From Marivivens geojensis (lineage in GTDB: Bacteria; Pseudomonadota; Alphaproteobacteria; Rhodobacterales; Rhodobacteraceae): 64,000 nt of DNA. This document shows, piece by piece, positions 1 through 8,650 of this stretch; within the stretch, counting starts at the first letter, position 1; the number at the start of each line of letters is the position of its first letter. Location of the stretch: the NCBI RefSeq assembly GCF_023540835.1, contig NZ_JALKCU010000001.1, forward strand, positions 744,001 through 808,000, given 5' to 3'. A program made the position numbers and the translations under genes. Below the pieces are notes generated by a model, which ran no database searches, was not told the DNA's origin, and worked only from the letters and a program-made list of their open reading frames with translations.

Positions 1-897
1 CGGTACGAAGTGATATCCACCTTCGCCACGCTTCTCCACAAAGCCAAGCCCGGGGAAAGGCATGTGGTACCCGATCAGCGGAATACGATCGGTAGAAGCC
101 ATGTCAAAGATGGTCTTGCGGGTCTGGGCTGCAGCGGCCTTATCCGCGTCAAAACGCACCTCCCACTCAGGGTTTTGCAGCGACCATACATAGTGGTTCG
201 CAACATCGGCCATCAGCAGTAGTTGTTTTCCGCCAGACTCGATCATGTATGCCATATGTCCGGGGGTATGCCCAAAGGCTTCGACCGCGGTGATGCCAGA
301 CCGAACACTGTCGCCGCCAGTCAAGAATTGTGTACGATCGGCGAGGGGGCGGACCTTTGCTTCGAACCCTTCATTACCCGACATATCCCAGTGGTCGTAT
401 TCCAGTTGCCCTGTGATATAGGTCGCATTCGCGAAGGTTTCGCCTGCGTCGCCTGTCAGGCCGCCGATGTGGTCGCCATGCATATGGGTTAGAACGACAT
501 GAGTGACGTCAGAGGTCTGGTATCCCGCGGAATTCAGCGCCCACGTTAAACCGCCTGCATCGGTCCCTGTGTCGAACAGAATAACATCTGACCCCGTGTT
601 AATGATTGTCGGTGTGAAAAAGAACCGCGCAACATCCGACGGAATAAACGCTGCCTCTGCTGCCGCGTTAAAGTCATCATCTGACACATTGGTTCCAAAT
701 ATCTGATGCGGATTTTCCACGTTACGAGATCCTGCAAGCAGGGTCGTTACCTTGAAGTCGCCCAAGGTAAAGTCGCGGTGCGTTGGCAGTTTGGATTCCA
801 TGGTCATAGCATGTCCCTCTGCACGAGTTGCCAAAGGCACGGCGGCCATGGGCAGCGATGCACCAGCTAATAAAGCCTGACGGCGTGTAAGTGTCAT
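1..897 (-). CDS. MBL-fold metallo-hydrolase, Tat-exported, partial (3' end beyond window)
   Basis: A metallo-beta-lactamase-fold hydrolase that starts at the ATG at 895-897 and reads leftward off the window edge, so its C-terminus is missing. The N-terminus (MTLTRRQALLAGASLP) has the twin-arginine pair followed by a hydrophobic stretch and Ala-rich cleavage region, which suggests export of a folded, metal-loaded enzyme. The zinc motif THMHGDH (HxHxDH) is at about residues 137-143, and GHTPGHM supplies the further metal ligand. A second Asp-containing segment (LLMADVANHY) follows. The substrate cannot be told from sequence; members of this family include lactonases, glyoxalase II-like enzymes and sulfatases. 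It is divergent from gltX. Confidence 0.85.
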   Translation of the reverse strand, partial: MTLTRRQALLAGASLPMAAVPLATRAEGHAMTMESKLPTHRDFTLGDFKVTTLLAGSRNVENPHQIFGTNVSDDDFNAAAEAAFIPSDVARFFFTPTIINTGSDVILFDTGTDAGGLTWALNSAGYQTSDVTHVVLTHMHGDHIGGLTGDAGETFANATYITGQLEYDHWDMSGNEGFEAKVRPLADRTQFLTGGDSVRSGITAVEAFGHTPGHMAYMIESGGKQLLLMADVANHYVWSLQNPEWEVRFDADKAAAAQTRKTIFDMASTDRIPLIGYHMPFPGLGFVEKRGEGGYHFVP

Positions 898-956
898 TCT
901 AAAACTCCCCCGATGGATGAATGGGTCAGATGTAGCGCATGGTTCCATCTTGCCAA

Positions 957-970
957 TCACAGCGATGTGA
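957..970. promoter_or_regulatory. Inverted repeat in the divergent MBL-hydrolase/gltX intergenic region
   Basis: The arms TCACA and TGTGA are separated by 4 bases (GCGA) and flanked by further partly matching bases (CCA ... TGG). It lies between two divergent genes, where an operator could act on either. No regulator is identified and the arms are short, so this could be chance. Confidence 0.25.
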
Positions 971-1056
971 AATGGTGTCTTCAAGGGGCCGAAACCACAG
1001 CCGATATGGACAAAAGCGGGCCAATATGAAACAGGCGAGGGGAACAGGAGATACAC

Positions 1057-2379
1057 ATGACCACAACCCGTTTCGCCCCTTCGCCCACTGGCTGGATGCA
1101 CATTGGTAACCTGCGCGCCGCGCTGATGAACTTCTGTATTGCCCGACAGCAAGGCGGCACGTTTATCCTGCGTATCGACGACACCGATCAGGAACGGTCG
1201 AAGCCGGAATATGTGGACGGTATCTTGGATGCGCTGGCTTGGCTGGGCATCACCTACGACCGTATCGAATATCAGTCCAAGCGTCTGGAACGCTACGAAG
1301 CCGCTAAGGCGCAGCTCATCGAGATGGGCCGCCTATATGAGTGCTTTGAAACGCCGACCGAACTGGACTTGAAGCGTAAAAAGCAGCTGAACATGGGCAA
1401 GCCGCCGGTCTATGACCGTTCGGCACTGGACCTGTCTGAAGCCGACAAAGACCGCCTGCGCGAAGAGCGTGGCGGGTCGCACTGGCGCTTTAAGCTCGAC
1501 TGGGAGCGCATCGAATGGACCGACGGTATCCTCGGTGATATCTCGATTGATGCGGCTTCTGTATCTGACCCAGTTCTGATCAAAGAAAGCGGTCAGTTCC
1601 TCTATACCCTCGCCTCTGTTGTGGATGACGTGGATATGGGCATCACCAACGTTGTGCGTGGCTCTGATCACGTGACCAACACCGCGACGCAAATCCAGAT
1701 GATCCGCGCGCTTGGTGGCACGGTTCCGCAATTCGCGCACCATTCGCTGCTTACTGGTCCGCAAGGCGAGGCGCTGTCGAAACGTCTGGGCACGCTGTCG
1801 CTCAAAGACCTCAAGGCCAAAGGCATCGAGCCGATGTCCGTGATGAGCCTGATGGCGCGTCTGGGCTCTGCTGATCCCGTCGAACTGCGTGACACGGTTC
1901 AAGAGATCATTGACGGCTTTGAACTGGGCAAATTCGGCGTCGCGCCGACCAAATTCGATGTCCTTGACCTTGAACCGCTGACCGCACGTATCAACGCCGC
2001 GAAACCGTTCGACGCGGTCAAGGATGAGGTTCTGGCATTGGGTGTTCCTGCACATCTGGCCGAAACGTTCTGGACCGTTGTTCGCGAGAACATCACTTTC
2101 ATGAGCGATATGGCCGAATGGTGGACCCTGTTCCGCGATGGCGCACCTGCCTTGGTCGATGATGAAGACCGCGAGATGATCGAGACGGCGTTCAGCCTCT
2201 TGGGCGAGCCTGCCTACACCGCCGACACATGGGGTGAATGGACCAACGCCGTGAAAGAGGCCACTGGCCGCAAGGGCAAGGGTCTGTTCATGCCGCTCCG
2301 CAAAGCGGTCACTGGTCGCGCAAGCGGTCCAGACATGAGCAACGTCATGCAGCTGATGCAGGTAAAACCACGCTTCTGA
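1057..2379 (+). CDS. gltX: Glutamate--tRNA ligase
   Basis: Charges tRNA with glutamate in the cytoplasm. It is a class I synthetase of 440 aa, a little shorter than the usual 465-490. The N-terminus RFAPSPTGWMHIGN holds the HIGH-type motif at residues 15-18. The KMSKS-type loop is ALSKRLG (S241-K242-R243), with the first lysine replaced by alanine. The zinc-ligand cysteines of the E. coli enzyme are not present; only YECFE is seen. The start ATG is preceded by a good ribosome site (AGGAG, 6-base spacing). Alphaproteobacteria often carry two GltX proteins and use GatCAB, so this copy may be non-discriminating; that is inference. Confidence 0.93.
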   Translation: MTTTRFAPSPTGWMHIGNLRAALMNFCIARQQGGTFILRIDDTDQERSKPEYVDGILDALAWLGITYDRIEYQSKRLERYEAAKAQLIEMGRLYECFETPTELDLKRKKQLNMGKPPVYDRSALDLSEADKDRLREERGGSHWRFKLDWERIEWTDGILGDISIDAASVSDPVLIKESGQFLYTLASVVDDVDMGITNVVRGSDHVTNTATQIQMIRALGGTVPQFAHHSLLTGPQGEALSKRLGTLSLKDLKAKGIEPMSVMSLMARLGSADPVELRDTVQEIIDGFELGKFGVAPTKFDVLDLEPLTARINAAKPFDAVKDEVLALGVPAHLAETFWTVVRENITFMSDMAEWWTLFRDGAPALVDDEDREMIETAFSLLGEPAYTADTWGEWTNAVKEATGRKGKGLFMPLRKAVTGRASGPDMSNVMQLMQVKPRF

Positions 2380-2385
2380 TCGGGT

Positions 2386-3516
2386 TTAGCGGCGTAGCGC
2401 TCCGGCCATAGAGAGCGTGACGCCGGCTAAGGCGATCAACAGCCACAACGATCCGTTCAGTGATGTGGCTTCTGCCACGAAACCGATCAACGGCGGCCCA
2501 ATGAGGATGCCGCCGTAGGTCAGTGTGGCGACGCTCGCGATGGCACGGCCTGCGGGCACGTCGGGGTCATTGGCCGCTCGCGAAAACGCCAATGGGATGA
2601 TCATCGCGTAACCGATGCCAAAAGCGGCAAAGCCGATCAACGCGATGGCGAGGGACGGTGCCACGAGGACCAATAGCCCACCGATCATCGCGCTGGATGC
2701 CGAAACTCGGGTGGTGTGCGCGGGTCCTAGTTGTGCAACCAGGATCGGTCCAGCGAGGCGCGTTGCCACCATCAGGGTCGAAAACACCGTGTAACCCAGC
2801 GCCGCCTGTGCCTGATCGACGCCTTTCGCAGCAGTCAGGATAAGCGCTGACCAATCGACCATCGCACCCTCGCCGATGGCCGACGACAAGCCGACGATCC
2901 CTACCATCAACAGCGGGCCTTTGGGCAGCGCAAAGAGCGGGCCGTGTTCTGCGGTGCCAGTGACGCTGTTCCACGGGATAAAGGCAAAGAGTGCGAAGAA
3001 TGCGGTGACCCCTAGACCGCCGAGCCAGAAGTGCAGCACAACGCTTGCCCCCCAGTTGATCGCGATAAACCCAGACCCCGCACCGATCCCCGCGCCTAAC
3101 GAAAATGCGGCGTGGAAGCTTGACATGACGGGACGCGCCATGTGTCGCTCAACCTCAGCCGCCCAAGCGTTCATAGCAACGTCTTGCCCTCCGTGGGCCA
3201 TGCCGAACAGGGCGAGGATAGGGGCGAGAACCCAGACGTTTGGCGCAAGAGGTAGACAGAGGAACGCGACGATGTAGAGCGCGCCATAGAGCATCGTTGC
3301 ATTGCGTGCGCCGCGCAGGTCAGCGGTGCGCCCAGCAAGCGGAAAGCCGACAATGGCACCCGCCGCCAAACACAACAGCAGCAAGCCCAAGTTGGCAGGG
3401 GAAAGCGCAAAACGCTCCGCAAAAGCAGGGATGCGCGATGCCCAAAGCCCGAACAGGGCCCCGTTAAAGAAAAACACTGAGGCAACAGCGCGCCAAGGGC
3501 CTGACAGTCGGATCAC
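2386..3516 (-). CDS. Major facilitator superfamily transporter
   Basis: A 376-aa, very hydrophobic inner-membrane protein with about 12 predicted membrane helices and a basic loop (AGRTADLRGARN) of the MFS type between early helices. The start is GTG at 3514-3516, preceded by TAGGAG at 7 bases. The substrate is not recognisable; the general look is that of the sugar or drug proton symporters of MFS_1. It is convergent with gltX, with only 6 bases between the two stop codons, and stands alone as a transcription unit. Confidence 0.85.
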   Translation of the reverse strand: MIRLSGPWRAVASVFFFNGALFGLWASRIPAFAERFALSPANLGLLLLCLAAGAIVGFPLAGRTADLRGARNATMLYGALYIVAFLCLPLAPNVWVLAPILALFGMAHGGQDVAMNAWAAEVERHMARPVMSSFHAAFSLGAGIGAGSGFIAINWGASVVLHFWLGGLGVTAFFALFAFIPWNSVTGTAEHGPLFALPKGPLLMVGIVGLSSAIGEGAMVDWSALILTAAKGVDQAQAALGYTVFSTLMVATRLAGPILVAQLGPAHTTRVSASSAMIGGLLVLVAPSLAIALIGFAAFGIGYAMIIPLAFSRAANDPDVPAGRAIASVATLTYGGILIGPPLIGFVAEATSLNGSLWLLIALAGVTLSMAGALRR

Positions 3517-3576
3517 TTTCGTCTCCTAAAACGATTTCGGAAAATCTAGCCGCGCCGAATGCCCTGCACAATGAAA

Positions 3577-3603
3577 AACGGCTCACCACGAGGGCGAGCC
3601 GTT
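3577..3603 (-). terminator. Rho-independent terminator after the copper chaperone gene
   Basis: An 8-bp stem AACGGCTC/GAGCCGTT. Read on the minus strand, it is followed by a run of five T. It sits about 25 bases past the stop codon of the copper chaperone gene. Confidence 0.75.
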
Positions 3604-3627
3604 CTTTGGTTTAACTGTCGGTATCGA

Positions 3628-4137
3628 TCAGTTGTTCATGTTGCCGTGGCCCATATTGCTGTGGTCCATTTGGCCTTGGTTCATCTGACCGCCTTGGGGC
3701 TGACGTTCGAGGTCGACAGGGATGTCGACGGTGATTTCGCCCGCTTCACGGAAGACGAGGGTGACGGTGACGGTATCGCCTTGTTCCATGGCGTCATTGA
3801 GGCCCATGAACATCACGTGGTCAGCGCCACGTTGCAAAACATGTTCGCCGCCAGCAGGGATCGGAAAGCCACCTTCGACCTGACGCATCTTGGCAACGCC
3901 GTCTTCCATAATGTGCGTGTGCAGTTCGACCTTGGCTGAAATGTCCGAGCGAGCAGCGATGAGTTGGTCATCGGTATCGCCGGTGTTGGTGATCACCATA
4001 AAGGCAGCGCCAGCCATCGCCGACATGCCAGACGACCGCGCATAGGCGTCGTTGACGGTGATGATGCTCTCAGCAGAAGCAGCGGTTGCGAAAAGGGTAG
4101 CGGCAACTGCCGCCAGTTTAACGGATTTCAAAAACAT
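3628..4137 (-). CDS. Periplasmic copper chaperone PCu(A)C family
   Basis: A 169-aa secreted protein with an N-terminal signal peptide (cleavage near ATAASA-ES). The DUF461/PCu(A)C fold carries the Cu(I)-binding pattern of His and Met residues: VELHTHIMEDGVAKM, then HVMFM about 22 residues later. In this family these residues deliver copper to the CuA site of cytochrome c oxidase. The tail after residue 145 is rich in Met, His, Asn and Gln (repeats of the form QMDHSNMGHGNM) and probably adds copper-binding capacity. The small Cys-motif gene upstream on the same strand (40 bases away) may belong to the same unit. Confidence 0.9.
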   Translation of the reverse strand: MFLKSVKLAAVAATLFATAASAESIITVNDAYARSSGMSAMAGAAFMVITNTGDTDDQLIAARSDISAKVELHTHIMEDGVAKMRQVEGGFPIPAGGEHVLQRGADHVMFMGLNDAMEQGDTVTVTLVFREAGEITVDIPVDLERQPQGGQMNQGQMDHSNMGHGNMNN

Positions 4138-4176
4138 TGGTTTGTCCTGTGATGTGTAGATGTTCGATGTTGGGGA

Positions 4177-4524
4177 TCAAACGATCACAGGTGGTCCTCT
4201 GGCCGAGTGAGAAAGGCGCTGCGCTTCGGCTGCATGGATGTCATGGACCGGAAGAAGGGTTAGAGCACGGCCAATGACGACCCGTTGAGGCAGATCCGGT
4301 GTCGCGAGCGCGACGATCACATTCAGGGCACAGTCTGGACAGATATGACGCGGACCGACGGGTTTCCCGTCCGCATCTACGGCGACTTCTACAGCGACCT
4401 CACCGATACACAACACAGTCGTGCCAACGGCGCCGGTCTGCCCACGCAATATCGCCATTTCCTGCGAGGTGACGGTCACCAGCAGGGCAAGCGCGACAGC
4501 AATGAGCGATCTGAGCCAAACCAT
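4177..4524 (-). CDS. Small exported protein with CPDC motif, DUF2946-like
   Basis: A 115-aa protein with a hydrophobic N-terminal segment (residues 5-20), which could be a signal anchor. There is a single cysteine at LCIGEV and a CPDC pair (HICPDCAL, about residues 68-75). The size, cysteine arrangement and position directly upstream of a PCu(A)C copper chaperone resemble DUF2946 proteins, often found with copper genes. The family assignment is tentative. The function is unknown; metal binding or a redox-active disulfide is plausible from the CxxC. Confidence 0.6.
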   Translation of the reverse strand: MVWLRSLIAVALALLVTVTSQEMAILRGQTGAVGTTVLCIGEVAVEVAVDADGKPVGPRHICPDCALNVIVALATPDLPQRVVIGRALTLLPVHDIHAAEAQRLSHSARGPPVIV

Positions 4525-4591
4525 AGCGCACCATTATCACCGCCTATCAGGCGGGAAAAGGGTCAGCGCGTCGCAGGGGTTGGAAAAGAAA

Positions 4592-4617
4592 AAGCCCAGA
4601 CAGTGATGTCTGGGCTT
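4592..4617 (-). terminator. Rho-independent terminator of rpmB
   Basis: A perfect 11-bp stem AAGCCCAGACA/TGTCTGGGCTT with a 4-base loop. On the minus strand it is followed by a T-rich run (TTTTCTTTTCC). It lies 25 bases past the rpmB stop codon. Confidence 0.9.
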
Positions 4618-4641
4618 CGTAGAATTCGATAGTGAGTCAGA

Positions 4642-4923
4642 TTAAGCAGATGCTTTAACGACTTCTTTTTTGATTTTGAGTGCTTCGCTCGACAGCTCGG
4701 CGTCTTTCGCCTTGAGGAGGAACGCATCAAAACCACCGCGGTGGTCAACGGTACGCAGCGCAGCCGAAGAAATGCGCAGGCGGAACGAACGGCCCAGTAC
4801 GTCAGAGATCAGTGTAACGTCCTGAAGGTTCGGCAAGAACCGGCGGCGGGTGCGGTTTTTAGCGTGGCTGACGTTGTTGCCCGACATCGGGCCTTTGCCA
4901 GTGAGTTCGCATCTACGCGACAT
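4642..4923 (-). CDS. rpmB: 50S ribosomal protein L28
   Basis: A 93-aa large-subunit ribosomal protein, the normal length for alphaproteobacterial L28. The N-terminus [20 protein letters not shown] is the conserved start of the family; the frame stays open upstream, but AAGGA 7 bases before this ATG fixes the start. The middle carries the basic RRRFLPNLQ segment expected for rRNA binding. It is a single-gene unit with a sigma-70-like promoter (5025-5053), a structured leader (4943-5010) and a strong terminator (4592-4617). Confidence 0.97.
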   Translation of the reverse strand: MSRRCELTGKGPMSGNNVSHAKNRTRRRFLPNLQDVTLISDVLGRSFRLRISSAALRTVDHRGGFDAFLLKAKDAELSSEALKIKKEVVKASA

Positions 4924-4942
4924 GGGTATATCCTTATTTATT

Positions 4943-5010
4943 GGTTCCAGCCACCAGGGCCAGTTTGTTGAACGGGCAATAACCCAACGGGCCCCACACC
5001 TCGTGGAACC
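4943..5010 (-). promoter_or_regulatory. Nested hairpin leader of rpmB (candidate autoregulatory site)
   Basis: The 5' leader folds on paper into a nested structure. The outer 7-bp stem is GGTTCCA (4943-4949) with TGGAACC (5004-5010). The middle 5-bp stem is GGGCC (4957-4961) with GGCCC (4990-4994). The inner GTT/AAC and GGG/CCC pairs lie within 4967-4988. It ends just before the ribosome site. Ribosomal-protein leaders often bind their own product, but no L28-specific leader is known to me, so the role is inferred. Confidence 0.45.
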
Positions 5011-5024
5011 AGTTATGAGCGCTG

Positions 5025-5053
5025 GCAATAGGTCGATTCCGCGAAACGGTCAA
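5025..5053 (-). promoter_or_regulatory. Sigma-70-like promoter of rpmB
   Basis: On the minus strand there is a -35 TTGACC (5048-5053), a 17-bp spacer and a -10 TATTGC (5025-5030). The -35 box overlaps the last codon of the neighbouring hydrolase gene. The downstream transcript would contain the whole nested leader. Confidence 0.5.
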
Positions 5054-5847
5054 GCCTGCAATGATGCGGACCGTCGTTTTGCCCATGCGGCGGCCTCTGG
5101 AAACCTGTCTTTGCCGCGTTGTGACAGTCGGTCGAGGTAGAATGGCACGTCGCGGCGCAAGTCGCGATGCATCTTGGTCAGCACCGTCGGATCGGGCGGA
5201 TCAGAGAGGAGCGCCCGCACAGTGGCCCCATACCGACCGCCGCGCGTGATGACTTGGGTCGCTGGGTGCCCACCGAACGCGAGCCGTGCGATGCGCAGGG
5301 CGGGAAAGATCATCTGAAGCCGCTCAGCGTGCCACAGGTCCAGACGGTTCATCGGGTCGACCGCGATGATCCCTCTAAGCGTTGGCACAGCTCTAGGCTC
5401 TAGTGCGCCGAGCCGTTGGTCATAGTCGCTCGCCTCAGCGCGATAGCGTTTGTCGAACGGCACATCGTCGGGATGGATGGACCATTGGGGGGAAACAGAG
5501 AGCACCCGGGTGGCCCCAACCGCGCGGGCAAAGCGGAGGGCACCATAGGCCCCCATCGAAAACCCCACCGTGGCCACATCGCGATAAGGTTTCGCGACGG
5601 CTTCTAGCATGCGCTCAGCAGCAGTAGTTTCACCGTTGATGAACCAATCATTGACTGATGTGCGAACGGAAATCTGGTCATAGCCACGCCGATCATAAAC
5701 GTTGATCATATTGGGCGGCTTAAAACCTGTGCGGCCTATCTCGCGGCTGTCAAAGGACACGAGCAGTTTGTCGTGGCCCCGCGCAAAATGGGTCAGGCGC
5801 AAACGGGCGCCGTCGAATATTCGGATGCCGTCGTCGGCCTCAGCCAC
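5050..5847 (-). CDS. Alpha/beta-hydrolase-like protein
   Basis: About 265 aa. The nucleophile elbow GFSMGAYGA gives a likely catalytic Ser, and DPMNR and GGHPATQ look like the later acid and His segments, although a full triad is not certain. No signal peptide is seen. The frame is open further upstream, but that part lies inside meaB. The most likely start is the GTG at 5845-5847 (product begins VAEADDGIRIF), which overlaps the meaB stop by 8 bases and suggests translational coupling. The substrate is unknown. The first residues could differ if another start is used. Confidence 0.65.
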   Translation of the reverse strand: MAEADDGIRIFDGARLRLTHFARGHDKLLVSFDSREIGRTGFKPPNMINVYDRRGYDQISVRTSVNDWFINGETTAAERMLEAVAKPYRDVATVGFSMGAYGALRFARAVGATRVLSVSPQWSIHPDDVPFDKRYRAEASDYDQRLGALEPRAVPTLRGIIAVDPMNRLDLWHAERLQMIFPALRIARLAFGGHPATQVITRGGRYGATVRALLSDPPDPTVLTKMHRDLRRDVPFYLDRLSQRGKDRFPEAAAWAKRRSASLQA

Positions 5848-6829
5848 CTGTGAACCCGTCCAAGACCCGCGCGGCGGCTTGGGTCGGGGTCGTTTCGCCG
5901 CGTTGCAATTGGTCCTCAGCCTGCGCCAATCGTGCCGCGAGCGCTGGATCGCGTTGGAGCCGTTCAAGCAGTTGCAAACGCACCTCTTCGTGGAACCAAT
6001 ACCGCGCTTGCTCTGAACGACGCGCATCCCAATGCCCCTCGTCACGGCGCCATTTGGCGAGTGTGGTCATTTCCTCCCATGCCTTCGCGATGCCATCGCC
6101 GGAGTAAGCGGACACGGTCATAGCCTTGGGGAAATCGGCGGGGTCTTGTGGGCGTTTGCGCAGGAGGCGCAGGGCGCCCGCATAGTCCGCACAGGTGCGG
6201 GTCGCTTGCGGTTTGAGGTCGCCATCTGCCTTGTTCACAAGGATCAGATCTGCAATTTCCATGATGCCCCGTTTGACGCCCTGTAGTTCGTCGCCACCTG
6301 CAGGAGCAAGCAGCAGGGTAAAGATATCGCACATCTCAGCGACCATCGTTTCGGACTGACCGACGCCGACTGTTTCAATCAGAACCACGTCGAACCCCGC
6401 CGCCTCGCAAAGGGCGATAGCCTCACGCGTGCGACGCGCCACGCCGCCCATTTGTGCCTGCGACGGTGAGGGGCGGATAAAGGCATTCGGATCGCGGCTC
6501 AGCTGCTCCATCCGCGTTTTGTCGCCGAGGATCGACCCACCAGACCGTGCCGAGGACGGATCAACGGCAAGTACCGCGACACGCAAGCCAGAGCTGGTAA
6601 GCGCGAGGCCGAAAGCTTCGATGAACGTGGATTTCCCGACGCCGGGGGTGCCTGACAGACCAATGCGGAGCGCCTGTCTATCCGTGCCGAGCGCATCAAG
6701 AAGGTCCAGCGCAAGCGCGCGGTGATCAGCGCGGCCGCTCTCAACGAGGGTGATCGCGCGAGCAAGAGCACGGCGGTCGCCTTGTTTCAGGGCTGCGGCG
6801 GTCGCGGGAATATCGAATGGTTTAGCCAT
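5840..6829 (-). CDS. meaB: Methylmalonyl-CoA mutase-associated GTPase MeaB (ArgK family)
   Basis: A 329-aa G3E-family GTPase that protects and reactivates adenosylcobalamin-dependent methylmalonyl-CoA mutase. The P-loop GTPGVGKST is at residues 60-68, the DPSSARSGGSILGDKTRM switch segment follows, ETVGVGQSE is the Walker-B/switch II region, and NKADGD is the guanine-specificity motif. The mutase genes are not in this window, so this copy is separated from its partner. cobS and cobT at 36-38 kb show that the cell can complete its own cobalamin. Confidence 0.93.
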   Translation of the reverse strand: MAKPFDIPATAAALKQGDRRALARAITLVESGRADHRALALDLLDALGTDRQALRIGLSGTPGVGKSTFIEAFGLALTSSGLRVAVLAVDPSSARSGGSILGDKTRMEQLSRDPNAFIRPSPSQAQMGGVARRTREAIALCEAAGFDVVLIETVGVGQSETMVAEMCDIFTLLLAPAGGDELQGVKRGIMEIADLILVNKADGDLKPQATRTCADYAGALRLLRKRPQDPADFPKAMTVSAYSGDGIAKAWEEMTTLAKWRRDEGHWDARRSEQARYWFHEEVRLQLLERLQRDPALAARLAQAEDQLQRGETTPTQAAARVLDGFTGG

Positions 6830-6901
6830 GCAAACTGTTTAGCGGATGGCACGAGCCTGTCCAGTGCGGCGGTGGGACGCGGGGTGATTTCGACGGACGG
6901 A

Positions 6902-6924
6902 AAGAGGGGGCAGAGCCCCCTCTT
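6902..6924 (-). terminator. Hairpin terminator after the 107-aa secreted protein
   Basis: A 10-bp stem AAGAGGGGGC/GCCCCCTCTT with a 3-base loop, 4 bases past the stop codon at 6928. The T-run after it on the minus strand is short (CTTTCC). The GGGGGC-N3-GCCCCC core also occurs in the two-hairpin repeats at 18637 and 53451. Confidence 0.6.
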
Positions 6925-6927
6925 GGT

Positions 6928-7251
6928 TTACTGGAACACGTCGTTCAGGTGGTCGAACATGCCCCAGCCACAGGCGTAGTAGAGTTTGTACTGATCGGTG
7001 GTGCGATACCAAATGTAACCCGCGCCCTGAAGGTTCCCACGGATCGACATATAGGTGTCGTAGGCGTTCTGGTTGGGAAGCCAGTAGTCCCGCCCGCAAG
7101 CGGTAATCTTGGCAATGCCGGACCCGTCGGTGGTCACCCCGATCGAGTAGGTCCCGTCGCTGAGGCGCGGAGGACCTTGTATCTGCTGTGCTTCGGCTCC
7201 AGAAACGCTGGCCGCAAGGATCGCAGCCGCAAGTATATGTGTCCGTTTCAT
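6928..7251 (-). CDS. Small secreted protein, unknown function
   Basis: 107 aa. I chose the ATG at 7249-7251 (MKRTHILAAAILAASVSGAEA) because it is preceded by AGGAG at 8 bases and opens with a clean signal peptide cleaved near AEA-QQ. The mature part of about 85 residues has two cysteines (TACGRDY and YACGWGMF) that could form one disulfide, and several Tyr/Trp residues. I recognise no family. A longer in-frame start upstream would bury the signal peptide and is unlikely. Confidence 0.65.
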   Translation of the reverse strand: MKRTHILAAAILAASVSGAEAQQIQGPPRLSDGTYSIGVTTDGSGIAKITACGRDYWLPNQNAYDTYMSIRGNLQGAGYIWYRTTDQYKLYYACGWGMFDHLNDVFQ

Positions 7252-7411
7252 AGGTGAACTCCTCTTACTCGAACCAGCTATTACAACTTTAACATGTGTT
7301 CGCGGAGGGTTCATTGACATCAGTCAAAGAGAGGCAGTGGGGCACGCAAAATGTCCCGCCGGCGTTTTTTCTACCTTGAGGGTATTTGCCGCACAAAGGC
7401 TGGTGGCGCGG

Positions 7412-8608
7412 TTATTCCGCTGCCACCGTGTCGAGCGATTGGCCCATGACCGTTTGTGCAGCGTCAACCAGAGCGCCAGCGACGACATCACATTCTTCGA
7501 GCGTGAGGCGAGCAGGGAGGCGCACGTCGCAGGCATTCATGAGCATTGCACGGGTTTGTGGTAGGTCGGGCGTGTCACCCAAAAACTGCCAATTCCAAAA
7601 TGCACGCGCGTTATCTTGGCTACGGCCAAAGACCTGTACCTTGATGCCGCGTTCCGCGGCTGCGGCGGCAAAGGCCTTGACCGCGTTGTCGCCCATACCA
7701 ACGAGGTTAAACTGGATCGAGTCTGGTGCGCGGTCTTCGGCGGCGAGCTTGTCAGGGACCGAAATCCAAGGCGAGGCGTTCAGTTGCGCCGCCACGTGGT
7801 CATGGTTGCGACGACCGTCGGTGATGCGGCGGTTGATCTCTGGGATCTGGACGCGAACGATGGCGGCAGAGAGGTTGTTGAGGCGCACGTTGTAAAGCGG
7901 CAGTTGGTTCTGCCAGCGTTCAAACGCCTCCTTGAGGCCCATGTTTTTGTTCCAGTTGTGCTCATACGCGCCCGACATAATGACCGCGCGGGCGATCAGG
8001 TCGGCGTCGTCGGTGACGAGGATGCCGCCTTCGCCAGAGTTGAGCATTTTGTAGCTCTGGAAGCTGAAACAGCCGATCTGACCAATGGTGCCGATGTTTT
8101 TGCCGTGCCATTTGGTGCCGAGGCTGTGGGCGGCGTCTTCGACAACGGGAATACCTGCGGCGTCACAGGCCTCCATAATTGCGTCCATGTCAGAGGTGTG
8201 CCCACGCATGTGGCTGATGATGACCGCGTCCACATCAGGCAGTTTGGCACGGAAATCGTCCATGTCGATGCGGTAGTTGTCCCCGCATTCGCACAGAACG
8301 GGGATGCAATCAGCGTGCACGATCGAAGACGGCACGGCAGCGAAGGTGAAAGCTGGGATCAGGACTTTTGCGTCGCGGGGTAGGCCAAGCGCCTTGAGCG
8401 AGAGGAACAGCGCCGCAGAGCAGGACGATACCGCCAGCGCGTATTTAGAGCCGAGGAATGCTGCGAATTCTTGTTCCAGAAGGTGAACTGGGGAACCCTC
8501 GTTTGTGTAGCGAAACAGATCGCCAGAGGTCAGGAGGCGTTCGACTTCGGCCAATGCAGAGGCTGGGATCGCTTCGGCGTCATATACATTCGGCGGCAGT
8601 GTAGTCAT
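7412..8608 (-). CDS. DegT/DnrJ/EryC1/StrS-family PLP aminotransferase
   Basis: 398 aa, typical length. These enzymes transfer an amino group to keto-sugars or related carbonyls using PLP. VEDAAHS (residues 156-162) supplies the Asp contacting the pyridine nitrogen, and the Schiff-base lysine is K187 in SFQSYKMLNSGEGG. No sugar-nucleotide genes flank it, so its substrate (surface sugar, aminocyclitol or other) is open. It starts at the ATG at 8606-8608. A perfect 15-base palindrome lies about 45 bases upstream and may be its operator. It is downstream of, but probably not part of, the polyamine operon. Confidence 0.88.
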   Translation of the reverse strand: MTTLPPNVYDAEAIPASALAEVERLLTSGDLFRYTNEGSPVHLLEQEFAAFLGSKYALAVSSCSAALFLSLKALGLPRDAKVLIPAFTFAAVPSSIVHADCIPVLCECGDNYRIDMDDFRAKLPDVDAVIISHMRGHTSDMDAIMEACDAAGIPVVEDAAHSLGTKWHGKNIGTIGQIGCFSFQSYKMLNSGEGGILVTDDADLIARAVIMSGAYEHNWNKNMGLKEAFERWQNQLPLYNVRLNNLSAAIVRVQIPEINRRITDGRRNHDHVAAQLNASPWISVPDKLAAEDRAPDSIQFNLVGMGDNAVKAFAAAAAERGIKVQVFGRSQDNARAFWNWQFLGDTPDLPQTRAMLMNACDVRLPARLTLEECDVVAGALVDAAQTVMGQSLDTVAAE

Positions 8609-8650
8609 TTTGGGATTCCTGAAAACTCATTTCGGAAATCCTTAACACAT

